DNA of 64,000 nt from Crocinitomicaceae bacterium. Its GTDB lineage: Bacteria; Bacteroidota; Bacteroidia; Flavobacteriales_D; Crocinitomicaceae. Below, one piece after another: positions 1 through 8,944 of the stretch. The notes under the pieces are model-generated. The model was not told where the DNA came from, made no database searches, and worked only from the letters and a program-made list of their open reading frames with translations. A program made the position numbers and the translations under genes. Location of the stretch: NCBI GenBank assembly GCA_021325675.1, contig JAJTCM010000001.1, positions 434,001-498,000 of the forward strand, read 5' to 3'. Position 1 is the first letter of the stretch; each line of letters opens with the position of its first letter.

Positions 1-2114
1 AGGATTGTACGTGAATCAATTTTGGACTGCACACGGAAAGCGATCCTGGCCGGGAAGTTCGCCTTGATCATACCGGTAATTACGTTTACGGACGGACGCT
101 GCGTCGCTACAATCAGGTGAATTCCAATCGCACGCGCAAGCTGGGCAATCCGCGCAATCGGGTGTTCGACTTCTTTACCTGCGGTCATGATCAGGTCGGC
201 AAACTCATCGATGAGTACCACGATATAAGGTAAATAACGATGGCCTTTTTCCGGGTTCAGGCGGCGGTTGATAAATTTGGCGTTGTATTCGATAATTGTG
301 CGCACCTGGGCTTCCTTCAGCAATTCATAGCGCGAATCCATTTCAATACAGAGTGAATTCAGCGTGTTGACAACTTTGGAAGTATCCGTGATAATCGCTT
401 CTTCTTCGCCCGGGAGCTTCGCCAGGAAGTGGCGCTCAATCTTGTTGTAAAGCGTTAATTCCACTTTTTTCGGGTCAACGAGCACAAATTTTACCTGGGC
501 CGGGTGTTTTTTGTAGAGAATCGATACGAGGATCGCGTTCAAACCAACGGATTTACCTTGTCCCGTAGCACCGGCAACGAGCAAATGCGGCATTTTCGTC
601 AGGTCGAAAGTGAAAATTTCGTTGGTAATCGTTTTTCCTACAACAACCGGCAGCTCAAAGTCTGAATTCTGGAATTTTTCAGAGGCGATCAGTGAGCGCA
701 TGGAAACCATTTCCGGCTTGCTGTTCGGTACCTCGATCCCGATCGTTCCCTTGCCCGGGATCGGCGCAATGATCCGGATTCCGAGGGCAGACAAGCTCAG
801 GGCAATATCGTCTTCGAGGTTTTTGATCTTGGAGATCCGGACGCCCGGAGCAGGGATTATTTCGTATAAAGTTACTGTTGGACCAACGGTCGCTTTGATC
901 TTGGCAATATCAATTTTATAATGGGAAAGCGTTTCAACGATCTTATTTTTATTGGTTTCGAGCTCGCCTTTATCAATATTAACCGTGCTTGAGCCAAAAT
1001 CCTTCAATAGCTCAATGGAAGGCAAAATATACCCGGATAAATCCAGTGTAGGATCGTAATCCCCGTATTCCTGGCGCAATTTATCCGTTTGGTCTTCAGA
1101 AAGTACGGCTTCCGCTTTCGGGATTTGAACTTCCATGAGGTTTGCGCTCAGCGGTTCGGAGAATTCGTCCGAGCTTTCCGGGATTTCGATTTCAAAATCG
1201 TCGTCGTCAGCAACAGTTACAGGCTTTTCCGGCATTTTGGTGAGAACTACAAAATCGCTGTCGGCCAGGTCATCGTCCTCTTCAATTTCTTCCTCTTCCT
1301 CGTCATCCTCAAAATTGATGGCTTCGGAAATCTTTTCTTCGTGCAGGTCCTCATCGCGGATCGTATTCACAATGCGGATATCGCCCATGTTCGTGATCCG
1401 GTTTTCGTCCGTTTCTTCCTCTTCATCAAAAGTAGCTTTGGAAAATAATCTGTTCCAGATCGCTTTGTAATCCGGGTTAAAGAGAATAACGGAAAGCACG
1501 TAGCCGAGGATCAGGATAAAAATCAAAGCCCCGAATTTCCCTAAAGTATGTGTCAGCCAATCGTTGACGCGGTAACCGAATGATCCGCCGAGATAATTCA
1601 CGAGGTTTGCAAAATATCCGAGGAAAAGCGAGAACCAAACGATCGAAACCAAAGAAACGGCTATCGTTTTGCGGATCGGTAAAATGTTAATTTCCAGCAT
1701 CCATTTGAAGCCGATCACGAAAAAAGTAAAGGCAAATCCAAAGGAAGAAAGGCCAAACCAGCGGTAAATAAACAGGTGCGAAATCCAGGCGCCGAGCTTG
1801 CCAAACCAGTTCGAAACAGGTTCTTCGTTGGCTTCAAAAAGAAATTCGATCAATCCTTTCTCAAGGACGCGGTCCTGGTCTTGTTTCCAGGTAAAAATAT
1901 AAGATAAGCAGGCAAAAAAGCAGTAAAAGGAAAGCAGTACGAATGCCGCACCAATGACGGTTTTCGTTTTTTTCTTGTCAAAGCGTGACGAAATTCCGGC
2001 AACAGGATTTTTGAACCGGGTTTTTGTTTCGGTTTTCTCCCTGGGTTTCGCCGTGCTTTTCGCTTTTTCCTTGTCGATATCCTCTTTCGCTCTGTATACG
2101 TTCTCTGATGGCAT
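1..2114 (-). CDS. ftsK: DNA translocase FtsK, N-terminal part (cut by window start)
   Basis: Septum-anchored DNA pump that clears chromosome termini into daughter cells and helps resolve dimers. About 704 residues are visible from the ATG at 2112-2114; the reading frame is open to base 1, so the C-terminus (rest of the motor and any gamma domain) is missing. Order seen: basic N-terminus; several hydrophobic membrane segments at roughly residues 50-220; a long acidic linker with runs of Asp/Glu; the alpha/beta motor domain. Walker A reads GATGQGKS (bases about 550-575) and Walker B reads VVLIDEFADL (about 200-230). This is the usual SpoIIIE/FtsK order. It lies downstream of two exported-protein genes on the same strand, after a 95-base gap. 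Identification is firm; the only uncertainty is the unseen end. Confidence 0.95.
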   Translation of the reverse strand, partial: MPSENVYRAKEDIDKEKAKSTAKPREKTETKTRFKNPVAGISSRFDKKKTKTVIGAAFVLLSFYCFFACLSYIFTWKQDQDRVLEKGLIEFLFEANEEPVSNWFGKLGAWISHLFIYRWFGLSSFGFAFTFFVIGFKWMLEINILPIRKTIAVSLVSIVWFSLFLGYFANLVNYLGGSFGYRVNDWLTHTLGKFGALIFILILGYVLSVILFNPDYKAIWNRLFSKATFDEEEETDENRITNMGDIRIVNTIRDEDLHEEKISEAINFEDDEEEEEIEEDDDLADSDFVVLTKMPEKPVTVADDDDFEIEIPESSDEFSEPLSANLMEVQIPKAEAVLSEDQTDKLRQEYGDYDPTLDLSGYILPSIELLKDFGSSTVNIDKGELETNKNKIVETLSHYKIDIAKIKATVGPTVTLYEIIPAPGVRISKIKNLEDDIALSLSALGIRIIAPIPGKGTIGIEVPNSKPEMVSMRSLIASEKFQNSDFELPVVVGKTITNEIFTFDLTKMPHLLVAGATGQGKSVGLNAILVSILYKKHPAQVKFVLVDPKKVELTLYNKIERHFLAKLPGEEEAIITDTSKVVNTLNSLCIEMDSRYELLKEAQVRTIIEYNAKFINRRLNPEKGHRYLPYIVVLIDEFADLIMTAGKEVEHPIARIAQLARAIGIHLIVATQRPSVNVITGMIKANFPARIAFRVQSKIDSRTI

Positions 2115-2209
2115 AGTATTCCTAAACTGATTCTACGAAATTACACCGAATTTGACCGCAAAAGCCGCGAAAATAAAGTATATATAAACAATCGGATGTT
2201 AGCTAAGTT

Positions 2210-2839
2210 TTACTTGCCCTGCATCATTTTGTTCATGAACTCATCGAAAGTAACTTTTTGATAATCAGATGGAATCCCGAAAAGATCGCGGTCGGTCGTT
2301 TCCTCTGAAAATTCAACGAGCTTGTAGCGGAACATGCCGTCCTCGGTTTGGATGTAATATTCCACCGGAAGTCCCGGAACACCTTTGATTGCTTCAATAT
2401 ATTTCGGGCTGATGTCTTTGAAATAATACATGGTCAGCGGTTCTGTAAAACCGGTAGCGTTAACCTGTACTTTTTTAGCCTTTTTGCCATCAAAGCGTTT
2501 TTTGCCCCATTTTTTGTCAAATGTGTATTTTGAAGCCGAAGTATCTGCCTCTGCCTGGTGCTGGATCGCATATTTTTCGCCGTTCACTTCGAGCAGGATA
2601 TAATATTTGTTGAGGACTAAATGACGGATCGTTGATTGCTTTCCCATTCTTCCGCTTTCGGTTTCAAGGCGAACAAGCGTATCATTGGTGTAAACGGTCA
2701 TAAAGCTCGTTGGCGCTGATTTTTTGGAAACAGAATCCGTAAAATCAACCTGGTAGATCAGTTTTCCGCTGAAAGGCTTATATTGCTGGGCGTAGCTGCC
2801 AAAACTCAGCAGCAGGATAAAAAGTAAGGTAAATTTCAT
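2210..2839 (-). CDS. secreted GLPGLI-like protein
   Basis: 209 residues with a clear signal peptide (hydrophobic core, cleavage near SYAQ). The mature part is beta-rich and contains GVPGLPVEYYI at about residues 153-163, resembling the signature of the Bacteroidota GLPGLI family, whose function is unknown. The ATG overlaps the stop of the upstream lipoprotein gene in an ATGA, so translation is probably coupled. Likely periplasmic or outer-membrane associated. The family assignment rests on the motif and general layout only. Confidence 0.65.
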   Translation of the reverse strand: MKFTLLFILLLSFGSYAQQYKPFSGKLIYQVDFTDSVSKKSAPTSFMTVYTNDTLVRLETESGRMGKQSTIRHLVLNKYYILLEVNGEKYAIQHQAEADTSASKYTFDKKWGKKRFDGKKAKKVQVNATGFTEPLTMYYFKDISPKYIEAIKGVPGLPVEYYIQTEDGMFRYKLVEFSEETTDRDLFGIPSDYQKVTFDEFMNKMMQGK

Positions 2840-3513
2840 TTAAAGGATTCGAATAAGTCCATAATTTTTTTGTCGTACAGCGTGTGCGAAATTTTCGTAC
2901 CGGGACGCTTCAATTGAACGACAGAATCGGGAATGGTTACAGCTTCAAATTTGGTGGCCTTGAATTCCATTCTCAAACCGTATTGAACAATGCTGTATTT
3001 CATCAGCACCCCGGGGATTTCCCCGAAGCCGTTAAACCAGTTTGAGTTTTTAAAATCAATGTCGTCCGTATACCACAATTCAATTTTTTCATTTGGCTTT
3101 TTCGGGTCAACGGCAATTGCCTGTTTGATGTCAAAGCCCAGTAACGTATCTTTTTTGTTCGTGAACGTGATTTTGTATTTGGGATGGGAAGCAAGCACCA
3201 TATTAATTTCATCCGGAGTCAGCTGCGTTGTGAAAATCTCTCCGTAATTATAATAGGACGCGATTTTTTTGCCCCTGGAATCAACGATGATCGTATTTTC
3301 CATATTGGCTTTTTTGATCTTCATTTCCATTTTATTGTCCTTGAAAGAAGTCCTGAGCTCTTTGGGAAGAACATGGTACAGAAAGAAATTATCCTTGCTT
3401 TCCGGGTAGTCAATACTGTAGGTAATCACACCTTCCTTTTTTTTCTCACCCCCGGCATTGCAGGAACTGAGGATGAAAAATAAAAACAATAGGGGGATTG
3501 CGCTGTATTTCAT
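2836..3513 (-). CDS. lipoprotein, GLPGLI-like
   Basis: 225 residues beginning with a lipoprotein signal peptide (FFILSSC, lipid Cys at about residue 18). The mature region is beta-strand rich, and GEIPGVLMKYS near residue 166 aligns by eye with the GLPGLI-type motif of the next gene, so the two are probably diverged paralogues. First gene of a minus-strand run (this gene, the 209-residue protein, ftsK). TATCTTTA at 3530-3537 (minus) could be its -7 box. Function unknown. Confidence 0.6.
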   Translation of the reverse strand: MKYSAIPLLFLFFILSSCNAGGEKKKEGVITYSIDYPESKDNFFLYHVLPKELRTSFKDNKMEMKIKKANMENTIIVDSRGKKIASYYNYGEIFTTQLTPDEINMVLASHPKYKITFTNKKDTLLGFDIKQAIAVDPKKPNEKIELWYTDDIDFKNSNWFNGFGEIPGVLMKYSIVQYGLRMEFKATKFEAVTIPDSVVQLKRPGTKISHTLYDKKIMDLFESFK

Positions 3514-3565
3514 GGATGCATATTCGGGGTAAAGATAGAAAAAAATAAGAAAATCGGAGCAGCGG

Positions 3566-3596
3566 GCTGAAAATTACGGAATATGCCCTATATTTG
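3566..3596 (+). promoter_or_regulatory. putative Bacteroidota promoter for the 3620 gene
   Basis: TATATTTG at 3589-3596 fits the TAnnTTTG -7 consensus exactly. GCTG lies 19 bases upstream at the -33 position, a weak match. The ATG follows 23 bases later. Confidence 0.4.
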
Positions 3597-3619
3597 CCCA
3601 TTATCAAAATTAAAACAAT

Positions 3620-4141
3620 ATGAAACAAGCAGTTAACATTGTAGGACTTGCATTCACGTTGATTTTTACAATCGTGATCTTCTACTACGCAGAAGAAGTA
3701 AGTGACGCCAGGCTCGACAGCCTTTTTTCTTCCATGTCGTCTTATTCCAGCTATTCCAGCCCGTATTCGTACTATTCGAGCTTTGAATCCAACCTGGACG
3801 ATGACCTCACGGAAGAAGCCGGATGGATTTCCCTGATTTTCATCTCTTATTTCGTTTTCCAGTTTATTTTCAACCTGATCAAGGTGAGAACGAAAACGAA
3901 CAAAATTATTTCTATTATCGGTATCTCCTTGTCAGGGATCTGGTTGATCTGGGATTTCCTGATGATCAGCAGCCCGGGAGCGTTGTCTTTTGACGAAATC
4001 GCGCCGGGGTTCCTGTTCTACACTATGACAGTGATTGCCTTTTCAATAATCGGTCTTGTGCACGTAGGGGTTTACAACCGCAAATACGCTGCTTCAGCTC
4101 CTGTGAATACAAACCATCCGCATGATGTGCTGGATGTGTAA
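3620..4141 (+). CDS. four-TM membrane protein of unknown function
   Basis: 173 residues with hydrophobic segments at about 6-24, 76-97, 103-127 and 138-164. Between the first and second lies a Ser/Tyr-rich stretch (residues about 35-60, many SSYS repeats) followed by an acidic patch (DDDLTEE). No catalytic motif is visible and I do not recognise the family. Single gene, with a promoter-like -7 box upstream and a hairpin terminator about 30 bases after the stop. Confidence 0.6.
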   Translation: MKQAVNIVGLAFTLIFTIVIFYYAEEVSDARLDSLFSSMSSYSSYSSPYSYYSSFESNLDDDLTEEAGWISLIFISYFVFQFIFNLIKVRTKTNKIISIIGISLSGIWLIWDFLMISSPGALSFDEIAPGFLFYTMTVIAFSIIGLVHVGVYNRKYAASAPVNTNHPHDVLDV

Positions 4142-4170
4142 GCATTGAATATATTTATAATGAATAATGA

Positions 4171-4196
4171 AAGCATCCTTCGGGGTGCTTTTTTTT
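4171..4196 (+). terminator. rho-independent terminator
   Basis: AAGCATCC / TTCG loop / GGGTGCTT (one G-U pair), followed by TTTTTT. It closes the 3620-4141 gene. Confidence 0.8.
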
Positions 4197-4296
4197 GTAT
4201 TCGTAGATTTGAAATTCGAAAATTATATTCGAATCCTGTGCAGCAGGGAAAATGTGTCCAGCTGCGCTAACGCTTGCTTTTTATCAATAGCTGTCG

Positions 4297-5634
4297 CTAT
4301 TTCTTTTTCTGCCCCCGTGTTTTTGGCTTGCCGTACTTATCCATTTTGGCCTTTTTCCAGTCTTTCCGGACGTTGACTTTCTTGTTTTTGTCTTTTTTCT
4401 CGTGGAAGGCTGCACCCACATTTTCACGCTTCGGCAGCTTCAGCTGGATGATTTTGTGCTCAACTCTCGGCATTTCTTCCGGGATTAAAACATCAGAAAC
4501 AGCAATGTTTTCAGGAAGCCCGTCAACTGTTACCTGCTGCTTGATGAACTCCAGAATGGTTTCCCATTGTTTGGTCTCAAAAGGAGAAACAAAAGTCACG
4601 GCATGTCCTTTGGCATCCGCACGGCCCGTACGACCGATCCGGTGGATATAGTTTTCAGCTTCTTCAGGAACATCGAAATTAATAACGTGGCTCACTTCGC
4701 TGATATCGAGACCGCGGGAAATGAGGTCGGTAGCGATCAGGTAACGGATGGTTCCTTCCTTGAATTCATTTACGGTGTTGAAACGCAGGTTCTGGGATTT
4801 GTTGGAGTGCATTACGCCCAAGCCCGGAATACCCGTTTCTTCGAGCGTTTCGTGGAGTAAATCAGCTTTTTTGCGGGAATCCACAAATATCAGCACTTTG
4901 GTATACAGCTCATGATTTTCGTGTATTAAATGCTTCAGCAAATTGATCTTGGTATTGAAATTCGGTACGGAAATCGCTTCCTGTGTAATTTGCTCCAAAG
5001 GCGTTCCGGCCGGTGCTGCTTCCACTTTAACCGGATCAACGAAATATTCATGCAGCAAAGCTTCGATTTCTTCTGAAAGTGTTGCCGAAAACATAAGGTT
5101 CTGACGGCGTGGCGGTAAAATTTCCAGGATTTGTGTAATCTGCGTCCGGAAACCGAGGTCGAGCATTTCGTCTACTTCGTCAAGCACCAGCTTTTTAATA
5201 TCACGCAGTACCAGGTCGCCGTTCAGGGCGAGGTCGAGGAAACGTCCGGGTGTGGAAACAATTACGTCGATTCCCTGTGAAATCGTTTCTGCCTGCGTGC
5301 GGATGTTGGCCCCGCCGTAAGTCCCGACAACAACCAGGTTCATATAAGGTGTCAGCTTTTCTATTTCTTCCACGATCTGGGCAACTAGTTCCCGCGTCGG
5401 GACCAGAATTGCGATCTGTGGCGTTGCTTTTTTACTGAAATTCCATTGTTTCAGGGATGGCAGCAAATAAGCAAGTGTTTTCCCCGTTCCCGTTTGTGCG
5501 ATCCCGATCACGTCCTTGCCTGAAAGAATAGGTGAGAAGGACTTTTCCTGGATCACTGTCGGGTGAATGAGCTGTAAATCGTCCAAAGCATTCCATAGCG
5601 GTTTGGATAAATTGAAATCTTTGAATGTTGTCAT
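4297..5634 (-). CDS. DEAD-box RNA helicase (RhlE-like)
   Basis: 445 residues. ATP-dependent RNA unwinding in ribosome assembly or RNA turnover is expected. Motifs in order: Q motif (FKDFNL...PTVIQ), Walker A AQTGTGKT, PTREL, TPGR, motif II, SAT, then in the second RecA domain FVDSRKK, ATDLISRGLD and HRIGRTGR. Motif II reads DEVD rather than DEAD, a conservative change known in some family members. A Lys-rich tail of about 35 residues ends the protein, typical of RNA-anchoring tails. The ATG at 5634 gives a normal N-terminus (MTTFKDF); a start ten codons upstream would add unrelated residues. Single gene. Confidence 0.92.
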   Translation of the reverse strand: MTTFKDFNLSKPLWNALDDLQLIHPTVIQEKSFSPILSGKDVIGIAQTGTGKTLAYLLPSLKQWNFSKKATPQIAILVPTRELVAQIVEEIEKLTPYMNLVVVGTYGGANIRTQAETISQGIDVIVSTPGRFLDLALNGDLVLRDIKKLVLDEVDEMLDLGFRTQITQILEILPPRRQNLMFSATLSEEIEALLHEYFVDPVKVEAAPAGTPLEQITQEAISVPNFNTKINLLKHLIHENHELYTKVLIFVDSRKKADLLHETLEETGIPGLGVMHSNKSQNLRFNTVNEFKEGTIRYLIATDLISRGLDISEVSHVINFDVPEEAENYIHRIGRTGRADAKGHAVTFVSPFETKQWETILEFIKQQVTVDGLPENIAVSDVLIPEEMPRVEHKIIQLKLPKRENVGAAFHEKKDKNKKVNVRKDWKKAKMDKYGKPKTRGQKKK

Positions 5635-5704
5635 AGGGATAAAATCTGGTGCAAAATTACGCATTAATGCTGCAAATTAAAAATAAACGTGCACCTTTGT
5701 GTTC

Positions 5705-6508
5705 ATGGAAGTTGCATACATGCTTGCTTATGTGCTGGCGGTCTTCACCGGGATCATCCTCGGAGTGCTTGGCGGCGGCGGTTCCATGATGATCCTCCCG
5801 ATATTTGTTTATATTCTCCACCTCGACCCGCCGCTGGCAGTTGTGTACTCACTCTTCGTTGTCGGGATTTCAAGCCTGATCGGGGCTTCAGCGCATTTTA
5901 AGCTGGGAAATGTACATCTGCGGACAGCCCTCATTTTTGGTTTGCCTTCCGTTGCCAGCGTAATTCTTACCCGCAAGGTGATTTTGCCGCATATTCCGGA
6001 AGTAATCATTGATTTCAGCTGGTTTTACCTCGATAAAAATACCTTTTTACTGAGCTTCTTCGCTTTTATGATGCTGTTTGCGGCTTACTTCATGCTGACA
6101 GATAAAAATCAACAGGTAAAACAGAACCAAAAACCGCAGAGCGGCTTCGGCGCTTTAGCCATTGAAGGGATCGTTGTTGGTTTCGTTACAGCTCTCGTGG
6201 GAGCGGGGGGCGGCTTCCTGATCATCCCGGCTTTGCTTTATTTTGCGCGTCTTCCCATCAAACGGGCAATCGGCACCTCGCTCACAATCATTGCGCTCAA
6301 TTCCCTGATCGGTTTCACCAGCTCGGCTTTTCAATACAAAATAGACTGGACTTTCCTGCTGGCTTTTTCAGCCGTGACGAGCGTAGGGATCCTTGTAGGA
6401 ACTCAGCTTTCTAAAAAAATCGGGGGACAAAAGCTCAAAAAAGGCTTCGCAGTCATGGTGCTCATTCTTGGAACGTTTATCGTCGTGAAAGAATTTTTCT
6501 TCAAGTAG
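5705..6508 (+). CDS. TauE/SafE family sulfite/anion exporter
   Basis: 267 residues and about eight hydrophobic segments in two homologous halves. Each half carries a glycine-rich loop followed by a Pro: LGVLGGGGSMMILP near residue 20 and VGAGGGFLIIP near residue 165. This internal repeat is the hallmark of the TauE/SafE family (inner-membrane export of sulfite, sulfoacetate or other small anions). The substrate cannot be told from sequence. ATG at 5705 chosen; a GTG two codons upstream is also in frame. Confidence 0.88.
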   Translation: MEVAYMLAYVLAVFTGIILGVLGGGGSMMILPIFVYILHLDPPLAVVYSLFVVGISSLIGASAHFKLGNVHLRTALIFGLPSVASVILTRKVILPHIPEVIIDFSWFYLDKNTFLLSFFAFMMLFAAYFMLTDKNQQVKQNQKPQSGFGALAIEGIVVGFVTALVGAGGGFLIIPALLYFARLPIKRAIGTSLTIIALNSLIGFTSSAFQYKIDWTFLLAFSAVTSVGILVGTQLSKKIGGQKLKKGFAVMVLILGTFIVVKEFFFK

Positions 6509-6590
6509 TATTTGTATCGCAAAGAACGCCAGGGGTTTTCGCAAAGTTTACAAAGATTTTTTTATGTTCTTTACTTAACTTATAACCTTC

Positions 6591-6609
6591 GCGCGCTTTG
6601 CGCGCTTTT
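6591..6609 (+). terminator. GC hairpin between convergent genes
   Basis: GCGCGC-TTT-GCGCGC then TTTT, in the 112-base gap between the exporter (+) and the beta-lactamase (-). A likely terminator for the plus strand. The gap also holds cgcaaag repeats similar to other gene-end repeats in the window. Confidence 0.6.
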
Positions 6610-6620
6610 GCGTTCCAATA

Positions 6621-7508
6621 TTACAATTTTCGGATTCCAAGCTCATCCAGCATCTCCAAGGCCATTTGCCTGCGGGCATTCAGAAAGTCCGGATGTTTTT
6701 CGTCGGCTGTTTGGACGCAATTCGCAAAGAAATACACCTTGTCTTTGGTTTCCACGAAACCGATAAACCAACCGATGTCGAGCTTATCCTGGAAACCCCA
6801 ACCGGTTTTACCATAGAGTTTCACGCCGTCTTTTTCGTCAATAAACATGATTTGTTTGACAATTTCCATGTTACGTCTGGAAAAAGGAAGCTCTTGTTTA
6901 TATAATTTTTGCAAAAAATCGATTTGCTCCAGGGGCGTAATCCGCAAGGAGGCGTTGAGCCAAAACATGTCAATTCCGCCGCTGGTGTCCTTGTTTCCGT
7001 AATCCGCTTTGTTGAGCCAGTAAGCCATGCGTTCGCCGCCTACCCGCCGCGCCAGTTCCTGGTAATACCACACGGTCGAATTTTTAAAGGCTTCTTTTAA
7101 TGTGTGGTCTTTGTTCCAGCTCTCGCTCCAGCGCTTGACGCTATCCCATTTGATCACAAAATTTTCATCCCTAATGACACCGGTTTCAAGCCCGATCAGT
7201 GAATTGCAGATTTTAAAGGTCGAAGCCGGTGTAAAAGGATGCGATACTTGTTCCTTATTATATACGGTATATTTTCCGCTTTTTCCATCCAGGACAACAA
7301 ACGAGCCCTGGAGCTTATATTTTTCATAATATTGCCCGAAACTCTCCCGGGTTTCAAATTCCTGGGCAGTGCTCATATGAAAAAAGGCCAGGACACACAA
7401 AATGCCCGGCCCGGATTTTTTAAGCAGTCCACTCCAAAGTGAAAAAGATATCCTGTGAGAAATGTCTTTTTTTGCTTTCGCGGTAAGCTTTATTGAATTT
7501 AAACGCAT
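6621..7508 (-). CDS. class D (OXA-type) beta-lactamase
   Basis: 295 residues. A periplasmic serine hydrolase that opens beta-lactam rings. All class D signatures are present: STFK (Ser about 96, Lys about 99), STV after NS, YGN in ADYGNKD, and KTGWG. The hydrophobic signal core (about residues 33-48, ending STAQ) is preceded by an unusually long basic n-region of some 30 residues, so a start further downstream is possible. Its ATG overlaps the TAA of the DUF3108 gene by one base (TAATG), so the two are coupled. Family placement is strong. Activity spectrum is unknown; some class D relatives (BlaR/MecR sensors) are not hydrolases, but the fused membrane sensor module of those is absent here. 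Confidence 0.93.
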   Translation of the reverse strand: MRLNSIKLTAKAKKDISHRISFSLWSGLLKKSGPGILCVLAFFHMSTAQEFETRESFGQYYEKYKLQGSFVVLDGKSGKYTVYNKEQVSHPFTPASTFKICNSLIGLETGVIRDENFVIKWDSVKRWSESWNKDHTLKEAFKNSTVWYYQELARRVGGERMAYWLNKADYGNKDTSGGIDMFWLNASLRITPLEQIDFLQKLYKQELPFSRRNMEIVKQIMFIDEKDGVKLYGKTGWGFQDKLDIGWFIGFVETKDKVYFFANCVQTADEKHPDFLNARRQMALEMLDELGIRKL

Positions 7509-8293
7509 TATTTTACTTTGTTGAGCGGGTGTTTTAAGCCTTCCCATTCCACGAGGTGCAGTTTCACGGTACCAACCGGGATTTTTGCCCTTACGAGGAT
7601 CGGAATGCGGTTTTCGTCATTGGTGATCCAGAAGTTGAGGTCGTTATCGGATTCAAAGTAACGTCCTTTCTGAACCACGGGAATAAATTTTTTACAGTTG
7701 AATTTCCCCTTACGGATGTGGATCACTTCATCGCCTACGAATTTGATTTTCAGCGGCCAGATTTCGTCGTCCATGAAACATTTAAATTCGATGATATCAC
7801 CCTTTTTCATGTTTTTGAAATCCAGCGTGCGGGCATAATAGAAGGAAGAAACCATGTCCTGGATCCCAACCGGGATTTTGAATTCTTTTCCTTCGCCGTT
7901 ATCCACTTTGAGCTTATCGTGCTTGAAAGCATAATCCTGGTTTACTTTGTATCCGCCTTCGTCTACCCGGCGAACAAAATACCACGGAAAAACACCTTTT
8001 TTATCAACGTAGCTTTCGTAAACGTCATTGACTTTAAAGAAGGCGTTAAAACCACCGAGCGTACGGCCGGTGCCTTTCAAATGGATCAGATCGCGTCCGT
8101 TGGCTTTTTTAGTTGTGCTTTTGACTTCCATTACCGCTTCACCGGCATCAACGAAGCCATACGTTACACGGTATCTTAATTTTTCGCCCACCTGGAACGA
8201 GTTATTGCTTACTGTCGGATAAGTAACCGTGTCTGCGCTTAACAAAGCTGCACTTAAACCTGTAAGTCCGAGAAATAAAAAAAACGTTTTCAT
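7508..8293 (-). CDS. DUF3108 family exported protein
   Basis: 261 residues with a signal peptide (MKTFFLFLGLTGLSAALLSA). The mature beta-rich domain begins FQVGEKLRYRVTYG, and DAGEAVMEVK follows, the typical start of DUF3108 proteins. Function unknown; the family is periplasmic or outer-membrane associated in Gram-negatives. First gene of a two-gene unit with the beta-lactamase. Confidence 0.82.
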   Translation of the reverse strand: MKTFFLFLGLTGLSAALLSADTVTYPTVSNNSFQVGEKLRYRVTYGFVDAGEAVMEVKSTTKKANGRDLIHLKGTGRTLGGFNAFFKVNDVYESYVDKKGVFPWYFVRRVDEGGYKVNQDYAFKHDKLKVDNGEGKEFKIPVGIQDMVSSFYYARTLDFKNMKKGDIIEFKCFMDDEIWPLKIKFVGDEVIHIRKGKFNCKKFIPVVQKGRYFESDNDLNFWITNDENRIPILVRAKIPVGTVKLHLVEWEGLKHPLNKVK

Positions 8294-8385
8294 TTGTTTT
8301 TAAATTTTATTATACTCTCAAAAGCAAATGCTGTGCCAAGTTCTTATTTACGCATAAGAATTAGACTCTTTCAAATATAAAAAAA

Positions 8386-8446
8386 AGCCACGAATTACAC
8401 GTGTTACACAGAATAAATTTTGTGTAACTGGGTGCGATTCGTGGCT
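8386..8446. repeat. inverted repeat element, family A (short copy)
   Basis: Outer arms AGCCACGAAT (8386-8395) and ATTCGTGGCT (8437-8446) are perfect. Inner arms GTTACACA (8403-8410) and TGTGTAAC (8421-8428) are also perfect. On the minus strand the element is followed by a T run (8379-8385), so it can terminate the 8474-8716 gene. A related, longer copy lies at 40708-40819 and a half copy near 45328. Confidence 0.8.
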
Positions 8447-8473
8447 AAATAAGACACGGCCTACTGTCCGGCA

Positions 8474-8716
8474 CTAGTTTCCTTTATTCCGGTTGTTGCT
8501 GGAAAGGATCGCTACGAGGATAAGGATGAAAGCGGCAGCACCGATCACCCAGGCCCACGGAGAAGCATACCAGGCCGGAGCCGGTGGGTTCTTGTGAACA
8601 TCAACATCGATAAGAGGCCCTCTGTCCTGCGCATAAGCCAGGCTATAGAAAAAAAACAGTGCAATGAAAGTAAGACATTGCTTTAAAGAAACAGGTAAGT
8701 TGATTGAGAATTTCAT
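8474..8716 (-). CDS. small exported single-TM protein
   Basis: 80 residues: signal peptide (hydrophobic core about 13-28, cleavage near AYAQ), a short Pro/Asp-rich stretch, then one transmembrane helix (about 53-71) and a short Asn/Lys-rich tail. If the signal is cleaved it is an inner-membrane protein with a small outside domain. I do not recognise it. Stands alone, ended by the inverted repeat. Confidence 0.6.
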   Translation of the reverse strand: MKFSINLPVSLKQCLTFIALFFFYSLAYAQDRGPLIDVDVHKNPPAPAWYASPWAWVIGAAAFILILVAILSSNNRNKGN

Positions 8717-8892
8717 AACACATCTTTTTATAGGATAAATTTCAGGCTATTCTGCGAATGGAATGTTATAAAATCGCCCGGAAGAATTGCATAAAACATA
8801 TTCAGCGTAAGAAAGGCTTTTGAACGATATGATCTGTGAGATCCCTTATATGGTTCACAAGAACACCTGTTCTTCAACGTGCCCTGGTAAAA

Positions 8893-8923
8893 CAAAAAAG
8901 CCGCCCCAAAAAGGAACGGCTTT
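8893..8923 (-). terminator. rho-independent terminator of the GAPDH gene
   Basis: Minus strand reads AAAGCCGTTCC / TTTTT / GGGGCGGCTTT followed by TTTG. It lies 22 bases after the GAPDH stop. The rest of the 8717-8944 gap shows nothing I can name. Confidence 0.8.
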
Positions 8924-8944
8924 CAATTATCGTGTAAGATTCAA

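Noticed and set aside
4865-5215. DEVD in place of DEAD in the helicase as a sign of inactivity
   Set aside because: The Walker B acidic pair is retained, and Ala to Val at this position occurs in active DEAD-box proteins; all other motifs are intact.
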